Shown here in pieces: positions 1-9,305 of a stretch of 64,000 nucleotides of DNA. The position numbers were made by a program, and so were the translations under genes. The notes below the pieces were generated by a model that saw only the letters and a program-made list of their open reading frames with translations, ran no database searches and was not told where the DNA came from. Position 1 is the first letter of the stretch; each line of letters begins with the position of its first letter. Location of the stretch: positions 744,001 to 808,000 of the forward strand of contig NZ_VTZS01000002.1 of NCBI RefSeq assembly GCF_008367235.1, given 5' to 3'. The DNA is from Pareuzebyella sediminis. GTDB taxonomy: Bacteria; Bacteroidota; Bacteroidia; Flavobacteriales; Flavobacteriaceae.

Positions 1-34
1 TGCGGAAAGGGTGTTTTAAGTTTTACATTTTCAT

Positions 35-1600
35 TTACGATACCAATTCATTGCATAGCTTTTCGATGAAGTCCCTATGGACCGTAATGTCCAGAAAATT
101 GACATGGGTATAAATTTGGGGAACCGCCTCATAAGAGAATGCTATCGGTAAAATTGTAATCAGTTTTTCGACCGACCGTTTATAGGCAAGGTCCATTTCG
201 TTTCGACAGTGGTTCTTGCCATAGTATTCTTCTGAAAAAATAGGTATGAAGTAACGTGAATCAACGATGGCCCACATATATTTTGCGGTAAAGGCCTCTC
301 CGATACCTATACTATCACGGTCAAAGAATATATTGAGTTTCTCACCATTTGGTTTCCGGAATTTTAACAAGGGTTCGTACACATTCTTGATGACCCAGTC
401 GCCGTTTCCTCGGGAATAGCTGATGAACACATCGTATTTCTGGGCACCCTCAACAACTCCGGTTACCAAAAATTTGTAAGCAAAACGCCAAGCCAGTAGA
501 GAAGCTAGAATCATGGAAATCAGCGGTAATGCTATAGGGATAACTTTGCCAAGTGAAAGTACGGCGGCCCCGACCCCTAATAACAATAGCGAGCCCGCAA
601 GGAATGACAATAAGGCTATCATCACAGGTGAAGTTCGTAATCTTTTAAGATACTTAAAGAACAACGCAAAGAGCAATGTGGTAAAAATACCGAAGAAAAT
701 CACTAATCCAATATAGACCCAGGGTTGGGTCAGGGGTTGTTTTGCCGTTAGATTGCCCTTAAGTTGATCTTGCAAGGCCCACCCCAAAAGATAGGTGCCG
801 GCCTTATTTAGTTTGGCTATTCTGTCGGCTTCCAAACTACCCACAATAATAATTGTATCATCGATATTAAAAGGAGCTGAAAAAGTACCGCCAGTGGTCT
901 GATCTTTGGTATGCACAAACTTAACCGTTTGTCCGTTGATGCTTTCTTCACTGCCTAATGGGAGTATAAATGCTCGGGGTTGATTGTACAATTCTTGTTC
1001 TCCTATGATATCTTTGGCGACCTTTACAGCCAAGGCCTGTATGAGTTCAAATCCACCATGCTCCCTTGGAAACTTCAATTCGGATTCATAAGATAAAACC
1101 CCCATCTTTTCGTCAAAAATGGTGTGTAGCCTATGACCATCCAGAACATTCTCGTAAATTTCTACCGCTTGGTTTTCTTCATTTTTTTCGAAACTGATGG
1201 TTTGATATTCTCGCATATCGTATACGCCATACACCTTTGTTTTTGTGCTAAGCTTTTCAATAGCTTTTTGAAGGGTGTTCCGCGCTTGGGGTTCGTTTTC
1301 AAAGAATATATCTAGAACTACCGCTTTAGGACGGCCTTTTCGGCCAGTTAAGGTGTCTAAAAGATTACTTAATCGTCTCCTATAATTTTCTCTGTCGTAG
1401 TGATCCGCATTCTCGGCCTTATGAGGCAGATCAATGATTTCAATTGCTTTAGTAAAGTCAATTTGATCGGGTCTGTCTAGATAAAGATGGCGATATGCAT
1501 AGTAGTCAACAGCTTGCCAGAAACTGGTGAGGGTGGTAATCGCACCCAATATGACAACAAAGATAAGCACATAGATCGCCAAGCGTTTTAGGGAAGTCAT
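35..1600 (-). CDS. CHASE2-TIR membrane receptor
   Basis: This protein of 521 residues joins an extracytoplasmic sensor to a cytoplasmic TIR domain. One membrane segment lies at about residues 6-28. A CHASE2-like region follows at about 30-285, with the typical YRHLYLDRP and AVVLDIFFE stretches. Three membrane helices lie at about 295-378. The TIR domain runs from about 389 to the end: it begins YDVFISYSRG (Asp390) and has CRNEMDLA, whose Glu468 sits where TIR NADases carry the catalytic glutamate. TIR domains can cleave NAD+ or act as adaptors; which applies here is not visible. The start lies 2 bp after the stop of the upstream FecR/TPR gene, so the two are almost surely one operon. I infer that the FecR-like protein influences the CHASE2 sensor in the periplasm. 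Domain calls are firm; function is inferred. Confidence 0.88.
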   Translation of the reverse strand: MTSLKRLAIYVLIFVVILGAITTLTSFWQAVDYYAYRHLYLDRPDQIDFTKAIEIIDLPHKAENADHYDRENYRRRLSNLLDTLTGRKGRPKAVVLDIFFENEPQARNTLQKAIEKLSTKTKVYGVYDMREYQTISFEKNEENQAVEIYENVLDGHRLHTIFDEKMGVLSYESELKFPREHGGFELIQALAVKVAKDIIGEQELYNQPRAFILPLGSEESINGQTVKFVHTKDQTTGGTFSAPFNIDDTIIIVGSLEADRIAKLNKAGTYLLGWALQDQLKGNLTAKQPLTQPWVYIGLVIFFGIFTTLLFALFFKYLKRLRTSPVMIALLSFLAGSLLLLGVGAAVLSLGKVIPIALPLISMILASLLAWRFAYKFLVTGVVEGAQKYDVFISYSRGNGDWVIKNVYEPLLKFRKPNGEKLNIFFDRDSIGIGEAFTAKYMWAIVDSRYFIPIFSEEYYGKNHCRNEMDLAYKRSVEKLITILPIAFSYEAVPQIYTHVNFLDITVHRDFIEKLCNELVS

Positions 1601-1602
1601 TT

Positions 1603-2760
1603 TTAGTCGTAAAGGTTAAGCTGAGCCTTAAGTTCATCCGCCATATCATAATATTTGTTGCTTTCATCGATGTTCGATAAAACCTCATAACACCAAGCCA
1701 GGTCTTCATAGTTGTCGACTATAAATAGGCCGATACCCCAAGCGGTTGTATAGTCCTCTTCATTAACGAAGTATTTGAAATCTTCCCGGTTATAGGCTAG
1801 GTCTTCGTATATGATTTCCAAAGCGCGGTTGCAATACTCGAGTCCAGTATCGTAATTGCCTAGCCCATATAGGGCTTCGCCCAAACCTATATAGTTGACG
1901 GCAATTTCAGGATCGCCGGGGTCAAGCTCCTCTTCATAGAGTTCAATGGCCCGTTCAAAGGCATCTTTGGCGTAGGAAGGGCTTCCGGCGTCGAGGTAAA
2001 GTTCTCCCAAAAGGTTGTATTGATCCACCAAAAACTCTGCATCGACTTCATCCATATAGGCCTGTTCCAAATAAGCTCTGAAAAAGGTTATGGCTTCTTC
2101 ATATGATGAATAAGTGAGCTCCTCTTCATATTCGTGATCAAAATATTGTTCCGGTTCTCCGGCGCTGAGAACCGTAGTTTGAATAGAGGTAAGCTTGCGT
2201 GATTTCTTTAAATGGGTTTGGGCTTGTTCACCAATTTTGACGTTTACTTCACGCTCAATAGCAACATTACCTTCCTGCGTGGCGAACTTCACGTCCTTAC
2301 CGACCGCTTCGACTGTAAAAACAGTTCCTTTCACTGCTCCCTGATGCTTAGTACTCGGCCCGCTCGCTTTATAAAAATTGAGCTTGTTCGTCACAAAATG
2401 CTGTACCTTTCCCCAGAATGTTTGATGGGACTCCCCATTCGCACTCACAACAGCGAGATGCTTTGAACCGGGACCCAATCGTTGCTGGTTACCATTGCTC
2501 GTAAGCCAAACCACCGTGTTTTCAGGTATAATAAAAAGGGTGCCTGAGGCAAAACCTTGGTTCACATTGACAATTGTCGACACAGGACTTTGCTTCGGTA
2601 GGGTATACGATATGTTGGTGCTCGTTACCTCCGCTCCATTAAATTCAAGTTTGGCTATGGTTGTCTGTCCTTGTATCGAACAGATACCAAAAAGGCAGCC
2701 TACCAGTACAAGAAAAATACGTGGAATAAAAAAAGTATATCGGTCATTTACTTTGTACAT
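1603..2760 (-). CDS. Exported FecR-domain protein with TPR repeats
   Basis: The 385-residue product begins with an uncleaved or Sec-type signal (hydrophobic core at about residues 12-30, ending SIQGQ). A FecR-like beta domain spans about 60-175, recognisable from GTLFIIPENT, LGPGSKHL and the GTVFTVEA turn. Helical TPR units follow at about 220-345, for example AKDAFERAIELYEEE and GNYDTGLEYCNRALEI. FecR in its classical role passes a signal from an outer-membrane receptor to an anti-sigma factor. Here there is no sigma factor nearby; instead the gene is first in an operon with a CHASE2-TIR protein. Association of FecR domains with CHASE2 receptors is a pattern I recall from other bacteria. I infer a periplasmic sensor partner. 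Confidence 0.85.
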   Translation of the reverse strand: MYKVNDRYTFFIPRIFLVLVGCLFGICSIQGQTTIAKLEFNGAEVTSTNISYTLPKQSPVSTIVNVNQGFASGTLFIIPENTVVWLTSNGNQQRLGPGSKHLAVVSANGESHQTFWGKVQHFVTNKLNFYKASGPSTKHQGAVKGTVFTVEAVGKDVKFATQEGNVAIEREVNVKIGEQAQTHLKKSRKLTSIQTTVLSAGEPEQYFDHEYEEELTYSSYEEAITFFRAYLEQAYMDEVDAEFLVDQYNLLGELYLDAGSPSYAKDAFERAIELYEEELDPGDPEIAVNYIGLGEALYGLGNYDTGLEYCNRALEIIYEDLAYNREDFKYFVNEEDYTTAWGIGLFIVDNYEDLAWCYEVLSNIDESNKYYDMADELKAQLNLYD

Positions 2761-3168
2761 AGTACTCTCTGGTTTTGCATGTAAATCGAACTAAGGTTCG
2801 TTATTTCAATTTTCCCTAAGAAATTAAAGCTTATTCTTCAGGCAATTTGACACATCGAGTAAGGCGAGCCTCACGTCGGGTTGCGTTATAAAATGCGAAC
2901 ATCGGTTAAAAAAACTACTTGCCGCTTGAATGCTGAATGTTGGGGGGATTATGGTTTAAAGATAGAAAAAAATATGCTGAACAGCTTATTAAGACCTCAG
3001 CATTGTGCTTGTAGATGTTGAAAAAAAAATCTATCTTGAAAAGATATTTAATATTGCGAAACTAGCACCTCGCATCCTCCCCCAGAACAGCTTTAAAAAA
3101 AATCAACCAGGGTAGCGTCGAAAGGTATCGACCCTTTTATGCTATCCATAACAAAGTAGATAATTATT
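2761..3168. other. Divergent intergenic region, no gene seen
   Basis: This 408-bp gap separates the minus-strand CHASE2-TIR operon from the plus-strand patatin operon and must hold both promoters. I found no full TTG-N20-TAnnTTTG promoter on either strand, no convincing small gene and no strong hairpin. Confidence 0.6.
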
Positions 3169-4317
3169 ATGGCAGACGCTACGACTTCGCTTTGGGGCAA
3201 TCTAGAAAACCGCTATGCAAAACCTTCAAACCGCAAAATATTGGCTCTCGATGGCGGTGGCATACGAGGGGTCATAACCCTTGAAATTCTTAAAAAGCTG
3301 GAAAACGATCTTAGAGAAAAATTAGATAAGGGCCCTGATTTTAGACTTTGTGATTATTTTGATTATTTCGGAGGTACAAGTACGGGGGCCATTATTGCAG
3401 CCGGACTTTCTATAGGCATGTCTTCAAAAGAGCTATTGGAATTTTACACGAAGAAGGGAAAGGATATGTTCGACAAAGCGTTTTTACTGAAGAAATGGAA
3501 ATCGCTGTATGAATCAGGACCCTTATTGAAAATGTTACAAGACACCTTTGGAAAAGATACGAATATGGATATCGCCAACGGCAAATTCAAAACACTGCTT
3601 ACCGTGGTTACTATGAATAGGACCACAGATTCGCCCTGGCCCATTAGCAATAATCCGTTAGCGCGCTACAATGATAAAAAAAGACCTGACAACAATCAGA
3701 AAATTAAACTTTATCAACTGGTACGTGCAAGTACTGCTGCACCAGCCTATTTCCCTCCCGAAACCCTGGAGTGGGATGCAAAAGACCCCAAAAAGACTTT
3801 TGTTTTTGTAGATGGCGGGGTAACTCCCTACAACAATCCGGCATTTCTTCTATATCGTATGGCCACGCATCCGGCCTATAAGCTAAACTGGGAAAAAGGG
3901 GAGGATAAACTCTTAGTGGTGTCCGTCGGCACAGGTAGTGCACCTTCAGGAGGGGAATACCGAAATTTGGGCAATACGCTGATGCAATTACCGAACAACC
4001 TTATGTATGCCATGCAAGTAGATCAAGATATCAATTGCAGAACTTTTGGAAGATGTGTTTTTGGGAATGTCATAGACCGTGAACTAGGAGATATGATCCC
4101 TGAAAACGCGACAACCCAGCGTGATTTTCGCTATGTTCGCTATAACGCCGATTTGAGCGAGCACGGCTTAAAAGCTTTGGGTTTAGGCGATCTAGATCCT
4201 GAAAAGGTTAGTCAGATGGACTCCGTAAAATATATAAAGGACCTACAGCGCGTAGGGTCAAAAACGGCAAAGGCCCAAGTGAACGTTGATCATTTAGGGC
4301 CTTTTTCACAGGCTTAG
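3169..4317 (+). CDS. Patatin-like phospholipase, first gene of TIR/SLATT operon
   Basis: A 382-residue cytosolic patatin-like lipid hydrolase. The oxyanion-hole motif DGGGIRG is at residues 28-34, the nucleophile elbow GTSTG at 69-73 (Ser71), and the dyad aspartate is Asp215 in VDGGVTPYNNP. All catalytic parts are present, so it should be active. There is no signal peptide or membrane helix. The length and motif spacing resemble the CapV-type patatins that kill or arrest cells by attacking membrane phospholipids in anti-phage systems, but no cyclic-nucleotide synthase is present in the window. The next gene starts 3 bp after its stop. With SLOG, SLATT and TIR genes downstream, I infer that it is one effector of a multi-part conflict or signalling system. 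Patatin identity is certain; the immune role is inference. Confidence 0.92.
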   Translation: MADATTSLWGNLENRYAKPSNRKILALDGGGIRGVITLEILKKLENDLREKLDKGPDFRLCDYFDYFGGTSTGAIIAAGLSIGMSSKELLEFYTKKGKDMFDKAFLLKKWKSLYESGPLLKMLQDTFGKDTNMDIANGKFKTLLTVVTMNRTTDSPWPISNNPLARYNDKKRPDNNQKIKLYQLVRASTAAPAYFPPETLEWDAKDPKKTFVFVDGGVTPYNNPAFLLYRMATHPAYKLNWEKGEDKLLVVSVGTGSAPSGGEYRNLGNTLMQLPNNLMYAMQVDQDINCRTFGRCVFGNVIDRELGDMIPENATTQRDFRYVRYNADLSEHGLKALGLGDLDPEKVSQMDSVKYIKDLQRVGSKTAKAQVNVDHLGPFSQA

Positions 4318-4320
4318 TGT

Positions 4321-6324
4321 ATGGAAGCATTCATAGTTCGCCCATTTGGAGTAAAAAACGAGATAGATTTCGATGAAGTGGAACAAAAGCTCATTCTACC
4401 CGCATTACTAAGGGCGGGTATCAAGGGCTATACAACGGGCAAAGTCTTGGAGGCAGGTAACATACGTCAAGATATGTTTCAGTTCTTGCTGACAAGCGAT
4501 CTGGTCATTGCCGATATTTCTATACATAATGCCAATGTTTTTTATGAACTAGGAATACGACACGCCTTACGGGCAGCTAAAACCATATTGATCAGATGTA
4601 GTAAAGATCAAGTGCCTTTTGACCTAAAAACAGATCGTTACTTGTCTTATGACGAAGCTAAACCTGAGCTGCAAATCGACATCTTAGAAGAGAGCATAAA
4701 GCAGACCATGAATTCTGAACGCCCCGATAGTCCTGTTTTTTTGATGTTACCAAAGCTCAAATCCCAAAACCCTGAATACTTCTTGGCAGTTCCTGCCGAT
4801 TTTTCAAAAGAAGTATTTATTGCCCATAAGATGAAGCACAGTGGGAAATTGGCGCTTCTGGCCGCGGAAGCCTGTTTTTTTGCGTGGCAATTACCTGCAC
4901 TTCGAATGATAGGTGATATTCAATTTGAATTAAATTTACATGCAGATGCCAAGCAAACATGGGAGATTATCCAGAAATTAAGGCCAAACGATACTGAGAC
5001 CAATGAACGTCTTGCCACTATATATCAAAGACTTGAATCACATGAGTTAGGCCAACATAATTACGAGTTGGCCAATAAGTTTCTTGCAAAATCAGAGTTG
5101 GCCATCAAGAGGTTGTTCGAGCAGTTTAAACATTTACCAAGGGATAAAAAAGCCGAGGCATTTGCATTAAAAGCCCGCAACGAAAAAGCCAAGTGGATTA
5201 CGAGATGGACAGATGTAGAACCTGAAAAGAGGGAAAGAGAGGCTATTCGATCTAGTTTTTTGGAGGATGCCTATAAAAGTTACTCTTCGGGATATCAAGA
5301 AGATTTAAACCATTTTTATTCGGGTGTGAATGCCCTAGGTCTATTAAAGACCATTATTCTTTTGGCCGAACGGAAGAGTGCGGTTTGGAAATCGAAGTTT
5401 GAAACCGATCAAAAGGCTGAGTATGCCTTGGCTGAATACAACAATGAATTCGATGAACTCTCCGTGACGGTTCGCCGATCCTTGATGGCTAAAAAAGAGG
5501 CCCTTGATCGAGATGGTAAAGCAAATCCTTGGGTCGATATAACGTATGCCGACCTGACCCTTCTTACAAGCAATAATGCCGAACGGGTCGCCAATTTGTA
5601 TGCCACTGCTCTTGAATTAGGTCCCCACTTTAATTACGATGCAGCTTTAAGACAATTGTTGATTTACAAAAAACTCGGAATAATGTCTGAGAATGTTGAA
5701 GCGGCCCTAGGTGAATTTAAAGGTGGTTTAGAGAATGAAGAGCTAAAAATTGACGATGAAGTTATTATGTTTACGGGTCATATGATCGATGCCGAAGACC
5801 GTAAAGAACCCCGTTTTCCGAAAGATCGTGAGGCCGAAGTGCGTAAAAAGATCAAAGCTGCCGTAGAAGCAATCCGAAAAGCTTCGCCAGAAAAGAATTT
5901 TTTGGGGATTTCCGGCGGGGCCTGTGGAGGGGATATCCTTTTTCTTGAAGTCTGCAAAGAACTTGGTATTGAAATGAAAATGTATTTAGCATTGCCCGCA
6001 GAAAAATATATAGTGGAGTCCGTTCAGTTTGCCGGAAATAATTGGGTAAAACGTTTTTACGAGCTGTATGAAGATAAAAATACCGAAATTGATATTTTGG
6101 CCGAGACCAAAGAACTTCCTGTGTGGCTTCAAGAGAAAAAAAACTATTCTTTTTGGGAACGGAATAACCTCTGGTTATTGAATACGGCCCTATCCTTTGG
6201 AGGGCGTCACCTCAATCTCGTAGCGGTTTGGGACGGAAAGGGTGGAGATGGCCCCGGGGGTACGGAGCACATGATCAAGGAGATTAAAAGACGGGGAGCC
6301 TTGAGCGAAGTGATTCAACTGTAA
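4321..6324 (+). CDS. Deoxyribosyltransferase-like/TPR-like/SLOG-like sensor protein
   Basis: A 667-residue protein of three parts. Residues 1-110 resemble the nucleoside 2-deoxyribosyltransferase/TIR-like fold, with ADISIHNANVFYELGIRHA at 64-82; Glu76 matches the nucleophile position of that family. The middle (about 165-490) is helical and TPR-like, similar to the TRAFs-binding (DUF4071-type) region of proteins called TPR-S. The C-terminal part (about 495-660) has FTGHMID and GISGGACGGD at 529-538, a glycine-rich Rossmann loop typical of SLOG/LOG-like domains that bind nucleotide-derived ligands. The gene sits 3 bp after the patatin gene and 20 bp before a SLATT gene, and SLOG-SLATT pairing is an established predicted conflict module. 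I infer that this is the sensor or signal-processing subunit. The middle and C-terminal calls rest on motif recall only. Confidence 0.75.
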   Translation: MEAFIVRPFGVKNEIDFDEVEQKLILPALLRAGIKGYTTGKVLEAGNIRQDMFQFLLTSDLVIADISIHNANVFYELGIRHALRAAKTILIRCSKDQVPFDLKTDRYLSYDEAKPELQIDILEESIKQTMNSERPDSPVFLMLPKLKSQNPEYFLAVPADFSKEVFIAHKMKHSGKLALLAAEACFFAWQLPALRMIGDIQFELNLHADAKQTWEIIQKLRPNDTETNERLATIYQRLESHELGQHNYELANKFLAKSELAIKRLFEQFKHLPRDKKAEAFALKARNEKAKWITRWTDVEPEKREREAIRSSFLEDAYKSYSSGYQEDLNHFYSGVNALGLLKTIILLAERKSAVWKSKFETDQKAEYALAEYNNEFDELSVTVRRSLMAKKEALDRDGKANPWVDITYADLTLLTSNNAERVANLYATALELGPHFNYDAALRQLLIYKKLGIMSENVEAALGEFKGGLENEELKIDDEVIMFTGHMIDAEDRKEPRFPKDREAEVRKKIKAAVEAIRKASPEKNFLGISGGACGGDILFLEVCKELGIEMKMYLALPAEKYIVESVQFAGNNWVKRFYELYEDKNTEIDILAETKELPVWLQEKKNYSFWERNNLWLLNTALSFGGRHLNLVAVWDGKGGDGPGGTEHMIKEIKRRGALSEVIQL

Positions 6325-6344
6325 AACACCTAAAACCTAGTACT

Positions 6345-6788
6345 ATGAAGCCAGAAGAATACATTGAAGACAGACTGGAGAGCCAACGAAAATGGTATAG
6401 CGAAAAAAGCAGCTTGAACAAAGATTATTATAATGGATTCAAAATAGCTACCATTGTCTTCTCAGTGCTGATTCCACTGATTGCCGGATCAATGCAATTT
6501 GCTAGTGCCAAAGGCTCTATTTCTTTGATAGTTGGAATTCTGGGTACCTTGGTGGCCATTCTGACTTCGGTTTTGGAACTTATGAAATTCAAAGAGAAAT
6601 GGATCAATTACAGAACCGCTTCAGAACGTCTTAAGCACGAAAAAATTCTTTGGGAAACGAAAACATCGCCATATGATCAACCGAATTCCTTTCAAGTTTT
6701 GGTAAAAAGAACCGAGGCTATCATTAATGGCGAACATAGTGATTGGAGCGAGTATATCGTGGAGCCAAAAAAGCAATCGGAATCTTGA
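6345..6788 (+). CDS. SLATT (DUF4231) two-TM effector
   Basis: A 147-residue membrane protein with two helices close together, at about 32-53 and 58-80, a charged helical N-terminus and a soluble C-terminal helix pair. This is the layout of SLATT domains (SMODS- and SLOG-associating two-TM effectors, DUF4231), including the NYRTASERLKHEKILWET region after the second helix. SLATT proteins are predicted to form pores or ion channels on receiving a nucleotide-type signal from a partner. The partner is probably the SLOG-like protein encoded 20 bp upstream. The downstream TIR gene is 162 bp away. Family assignment is good; pore formation is the literature prediction and not something visible in the sequence. 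Confidence 0.85.
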   Translation: MKPEEYIEDRLESQRKWYSEKSSLNKDYYNGFKIATIVFSVLIPLIAGSMQFASAKGSISLIVGILGTLVAILTSVLELMKFKEKWINYRTASERLKHEKILWETKTSPYDQPNSFQVLVKRTEAIINGEHSDWSEYIVEPKKQSES

Positions 6789-6950
6789 TTCCGAAGGTTC
6801 CGATTCGGTCGGTAAGATGTTAATTCAAGCCAACCGCACAATATTTGAGACCTTAGATACAAATTTTGATCGCTTGATAAGAAATTATCGTAATTTATAG
6901 TAAGACTAACGGTGGACCGTAATAGTCGGTCAGAACAAACTTTCTGTGCC

Positions 6951-8132
6951 ATGCAGCATAATGCCAAGCCAGCCATATACATATCATACGCCTGGGGTTC
7001 GGAAAGTGAGAATATCGCTGGTGACATAGAGATGGAATTCGAAAAAAGAGGACTGCCCATCATTCGCGATAAAAAGCATTTGGGGTATAAGGGTCGCATT
7101 AAGGATTTCATGAGACAGATTGGTCGGGCGCAGTATATCATTTTGGTTATTAGTGATAAGTATCTGCACTCGGTTAACTGCATGTTCGAACTGGTCCAGA
7201 TTTTTAAGAACGAGCACTTTTATGACCGTATATTTCCAGTGGTACTCGATGAAGTAAACATAGCCGATCCTTCGGAACGCATTAAATTGATGAAATATTG
7301 GGAGCGGGAAACCGAGAGCCTTAGCAATGAAATAAAGCAATTAAAAGATCTTTCGAACATTCAGGGCCTTACTGACGATTTGAATTTAAATTCCGAAATC
7401 CGAAATAATATAGCGAGGCTTACAGATATTTTGAAAGATACCAATACCTTGAGTATCGCTCAATTGAAACTGTCGAATTTTGAACAGTTATATGGGGCAG
7501 TTCGGGAAAGAATTGAAAGTGAGGTTCAAAATGAAACTCCTGCCGTTGAAAAGAACGATGAACTTGAGAGCGACGAACTGAATGGGCATAGCGATAACAT
7601 ATTCGTAAAAATAAAGGCCAAACTTTTTGGGACTACTGCTTTTTTCGAGGTTGCGAATAAAAATAGAAGGAGGGTGATTAGCTTTGGGATTACCGCTATT
7701 TTAGGTGTATGTGCTTTCTTTTTGGTGCTACCTTTTTTACGAAACAGTTCGCAAGCCCTAGATGAAAATATGGAGGCGCCCAGTGTACCCAAGAATGAAT
7801 CTGCTGTAGAGGAAGATACTCTGAAGGTTTTTCAGAAAGAGTCCAGTAGAGATTCAGTGTCTCATAATAAGGACAAAGAGATCGAAATGGAAGCGCCCCT
7901 ATCGAATGTGATCTATGATGTCGAACTTGTAGTACCCTCAGACATGGCGCAAGCCTATGTTTTTGTTGATGGAAAACCGGCCGAAATAATTGAAAGAGGT
8001 TTGATTTCGATTACCGTTAGGCTACATAAGAAGGAAAGCAGTCACCATTTTGAAATTCAGGATGGCGATAAAAATTGTCAAACCGATAAATTAATAGCTG
8101 AGAATAATACTCGGCTGACCCTATGTAATTGA
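6951..8132 (+). CDS. TIR domain protein with membrane anchor and PEGA-like tail
   Basis: The N-terminal 150 residues are a TIR domain: AIYISYAWGS opens strand A, and SVNCMFELVQI carries Glu80 at the catalytic glutamate position. After a linker comes one membrane helix (VISFGITAILGVCAFFLVLP, around residues 240-260). An acidic linker and a small beta-rich C-terminal domain follow (YVFVDGKPAEII, PEGA-like), presumably outside the membrane. I chose ATG 6951 because it starts 7 residues before the first TIR strand; an in-frame GTG at 6912 would add 13 residues with no family support. It is the second TIR protein in this island and again tethers TIR to the membrane with an external domain, so signal reception across the membrane is likely. 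NADase activity is possible but unproven. Confidence 0.86.
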   Translation: MQHNAKPAIYISYAWGSESENIAGDIEMEFEKRGLPIIRDKKHLGYKGRIKDFMRQIGRAQYIILVISDKYLHSVNCMFELVQIFKNEHFYDRIFPVVLDEVNIADPSERIKLMKYWERETESLSNEIKQLKDLSNIQGLTDDLNLNSEIRNNIARLTDILKDTNTLSIAQLKLSNFEQLYGAVRERIESEVQNETPAVEKNDELESDELNGHSDNIFVKIKAKLFGTTAFFEVANKNRRRVISFGITAILGVCAFFLVLPFLRNSSQALDENMEAPSVPKNESAVEEDTLKVFQKESSRDSVSHNKDKEIEMEAPLSNVIYDVELVVPSDMAQAYVFVDGKPAEIIERGLISITVRLHKKESSHHFEIQDGDKNCQTDKLIAENNTRLTLCN

Positions 8133-8239
8133 TAGGTGACAGTATAGGTAAGACTAAATAATTCCCCCGTAATTTTTTATTGTTACATGACCTAGGTATA
8201 TCTAAACCTAGTTGATCAGATACGTTTAAAACCAATAGT

Positions 8240-9289
8240 ATGAGTGTTGAACCAGGCCATTTGCTACATCCTATTCGGATGTTAATTTTGACGTTCTCGT
8301 TCTGGGCGCTGTTTTTTAACAATGCGCTTGCCAAGGAACAAAACATAGCTAGTAATGACTCCATTGTTTACGTTTGGGATTTTTCGGTAAGTGACCCTTC
8401 GATCAGGGAAATCGGAACGATGCTCACCAACGATTTCGAGACCGAACTTATAAACTCAGGATTGTATACCGTTTTGGAACGACGACGCTATAACAGGGTA
8501 TTGGCCCATCAAAATTTAGAGAATAAGATAGCCGATATCCAAAATTTGCCAGCCGCTTCCATTGACAGCCTTAAGGCGAATAGGGCAGGAGTGGTTATTT
8601 TTGGGGAGGTCAAGGATGATATCGACAGCGGCGTCTATGAGGTTACGGTAACCTTTCAGGGTTTGAGTGAAGTTATTTTGAGAAAGGGGAGCGTGCTCAT
8701 AGGAAGAGGGTTGATCCGCGATAATCAAACCAGAAAAGAGTATATGAAAGAGTTACTCGATAAGGTGCATCGTAAAGAATTATTGGCCGCTAAAAATAGC
8801 CAATACCATACCATTTCAAAACTACTGGAGACCTATATTATTCGGGTCAAGGATGTTTCCAAAGAGTTTAAAGATGTGACAAAGTACGCCCTTGACCATC
8901 CAGAATATACAGGTGAAATCGTCAAAGTAGTAAATAACTATAATACCATATTTAATGATATTAATGGTAATGGCTCCAAATATCTTATGGAATTTGGGCA
9001 ATACTGGCCCCCCACAAAAAGCCAAGAACTACAAATTATTTTTAATAATATTCTTGACGAAACACATAAGACCCATATTTTAAAACTTGATAAAATTCGA
9101 ACGGCAATTTTGGAATATCAAACCCATAGCGGAAGTAAAAAAGAGAAAGAAAAAAAGAAGGCCGATATTCTTAAAAATTTAGAACGGAACATCGATGATC
9201 TTAATAGACAAGTCGATATTCTAGACCTCAGAATACATACGTTTCTCTCCCACCTTCAAACCGAAATGAACAATGAACTAAATCGTTAA
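8240..9289 (+). CDS. CsgG-like exported protein with coiled-coil tail
   Basis: A 349-residue exported protein with a signal peptide ending near NNALAKE (ATG 8240; the internal Met14 at 8279 would give a cleaner signal peptide). Residues about 40-170 look like the CsgG/TolB-N/FlgO fold: an N-terminal VYVWDFSV strand, then LTNDFETELINSGLYTVLERRRYNRVL and GVVIFGEV, the pattern of CsgG-family sequences. The rest is helical, with a lysine/glutamate-rich coiled coil at about 285-345. It follows the TIR gene by 107 bp on the same strand. CsgG itself forms an outer-membrane secretion channel; this protein lacks a lipobox cysteine, so a periplasmic role is more likely. Link to the TIR/patatin operon is by position only. 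Confidence 0.7.
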   Translation: MSVEPGHLLHPIRMLILTFSFWALFFNNALAKEQNIASNDSIVYVWDFSVSDPSIREIGTMLTNDFETELINSGLYTVLERRRYNRVLAHQNLENKIADIQNLPAASIDSLKANRAGVVIFGEVKDDIDSGVYEVTVTFQGLSEVILRKGSVLIGRGLIRDNQTRKEYMKELLDKVHRKELLAAKNSQYHTISKLLETYIIRVKDVSKEFKDVTKYALDHPEYTGEIVKVVNNYNTIFNDINGNGSKYLMEFGQYWPPTKSQELQIIFNNILDETHKTHILKLDKIRTAILEYQTHSGSKKEKEKKKADILKNLERNIDDLNRQVDILDLRIHTFLSHLQTEMNNELNR

Positions 9290-9305
9290 TCTAAAATTCA
9301 AGTAC

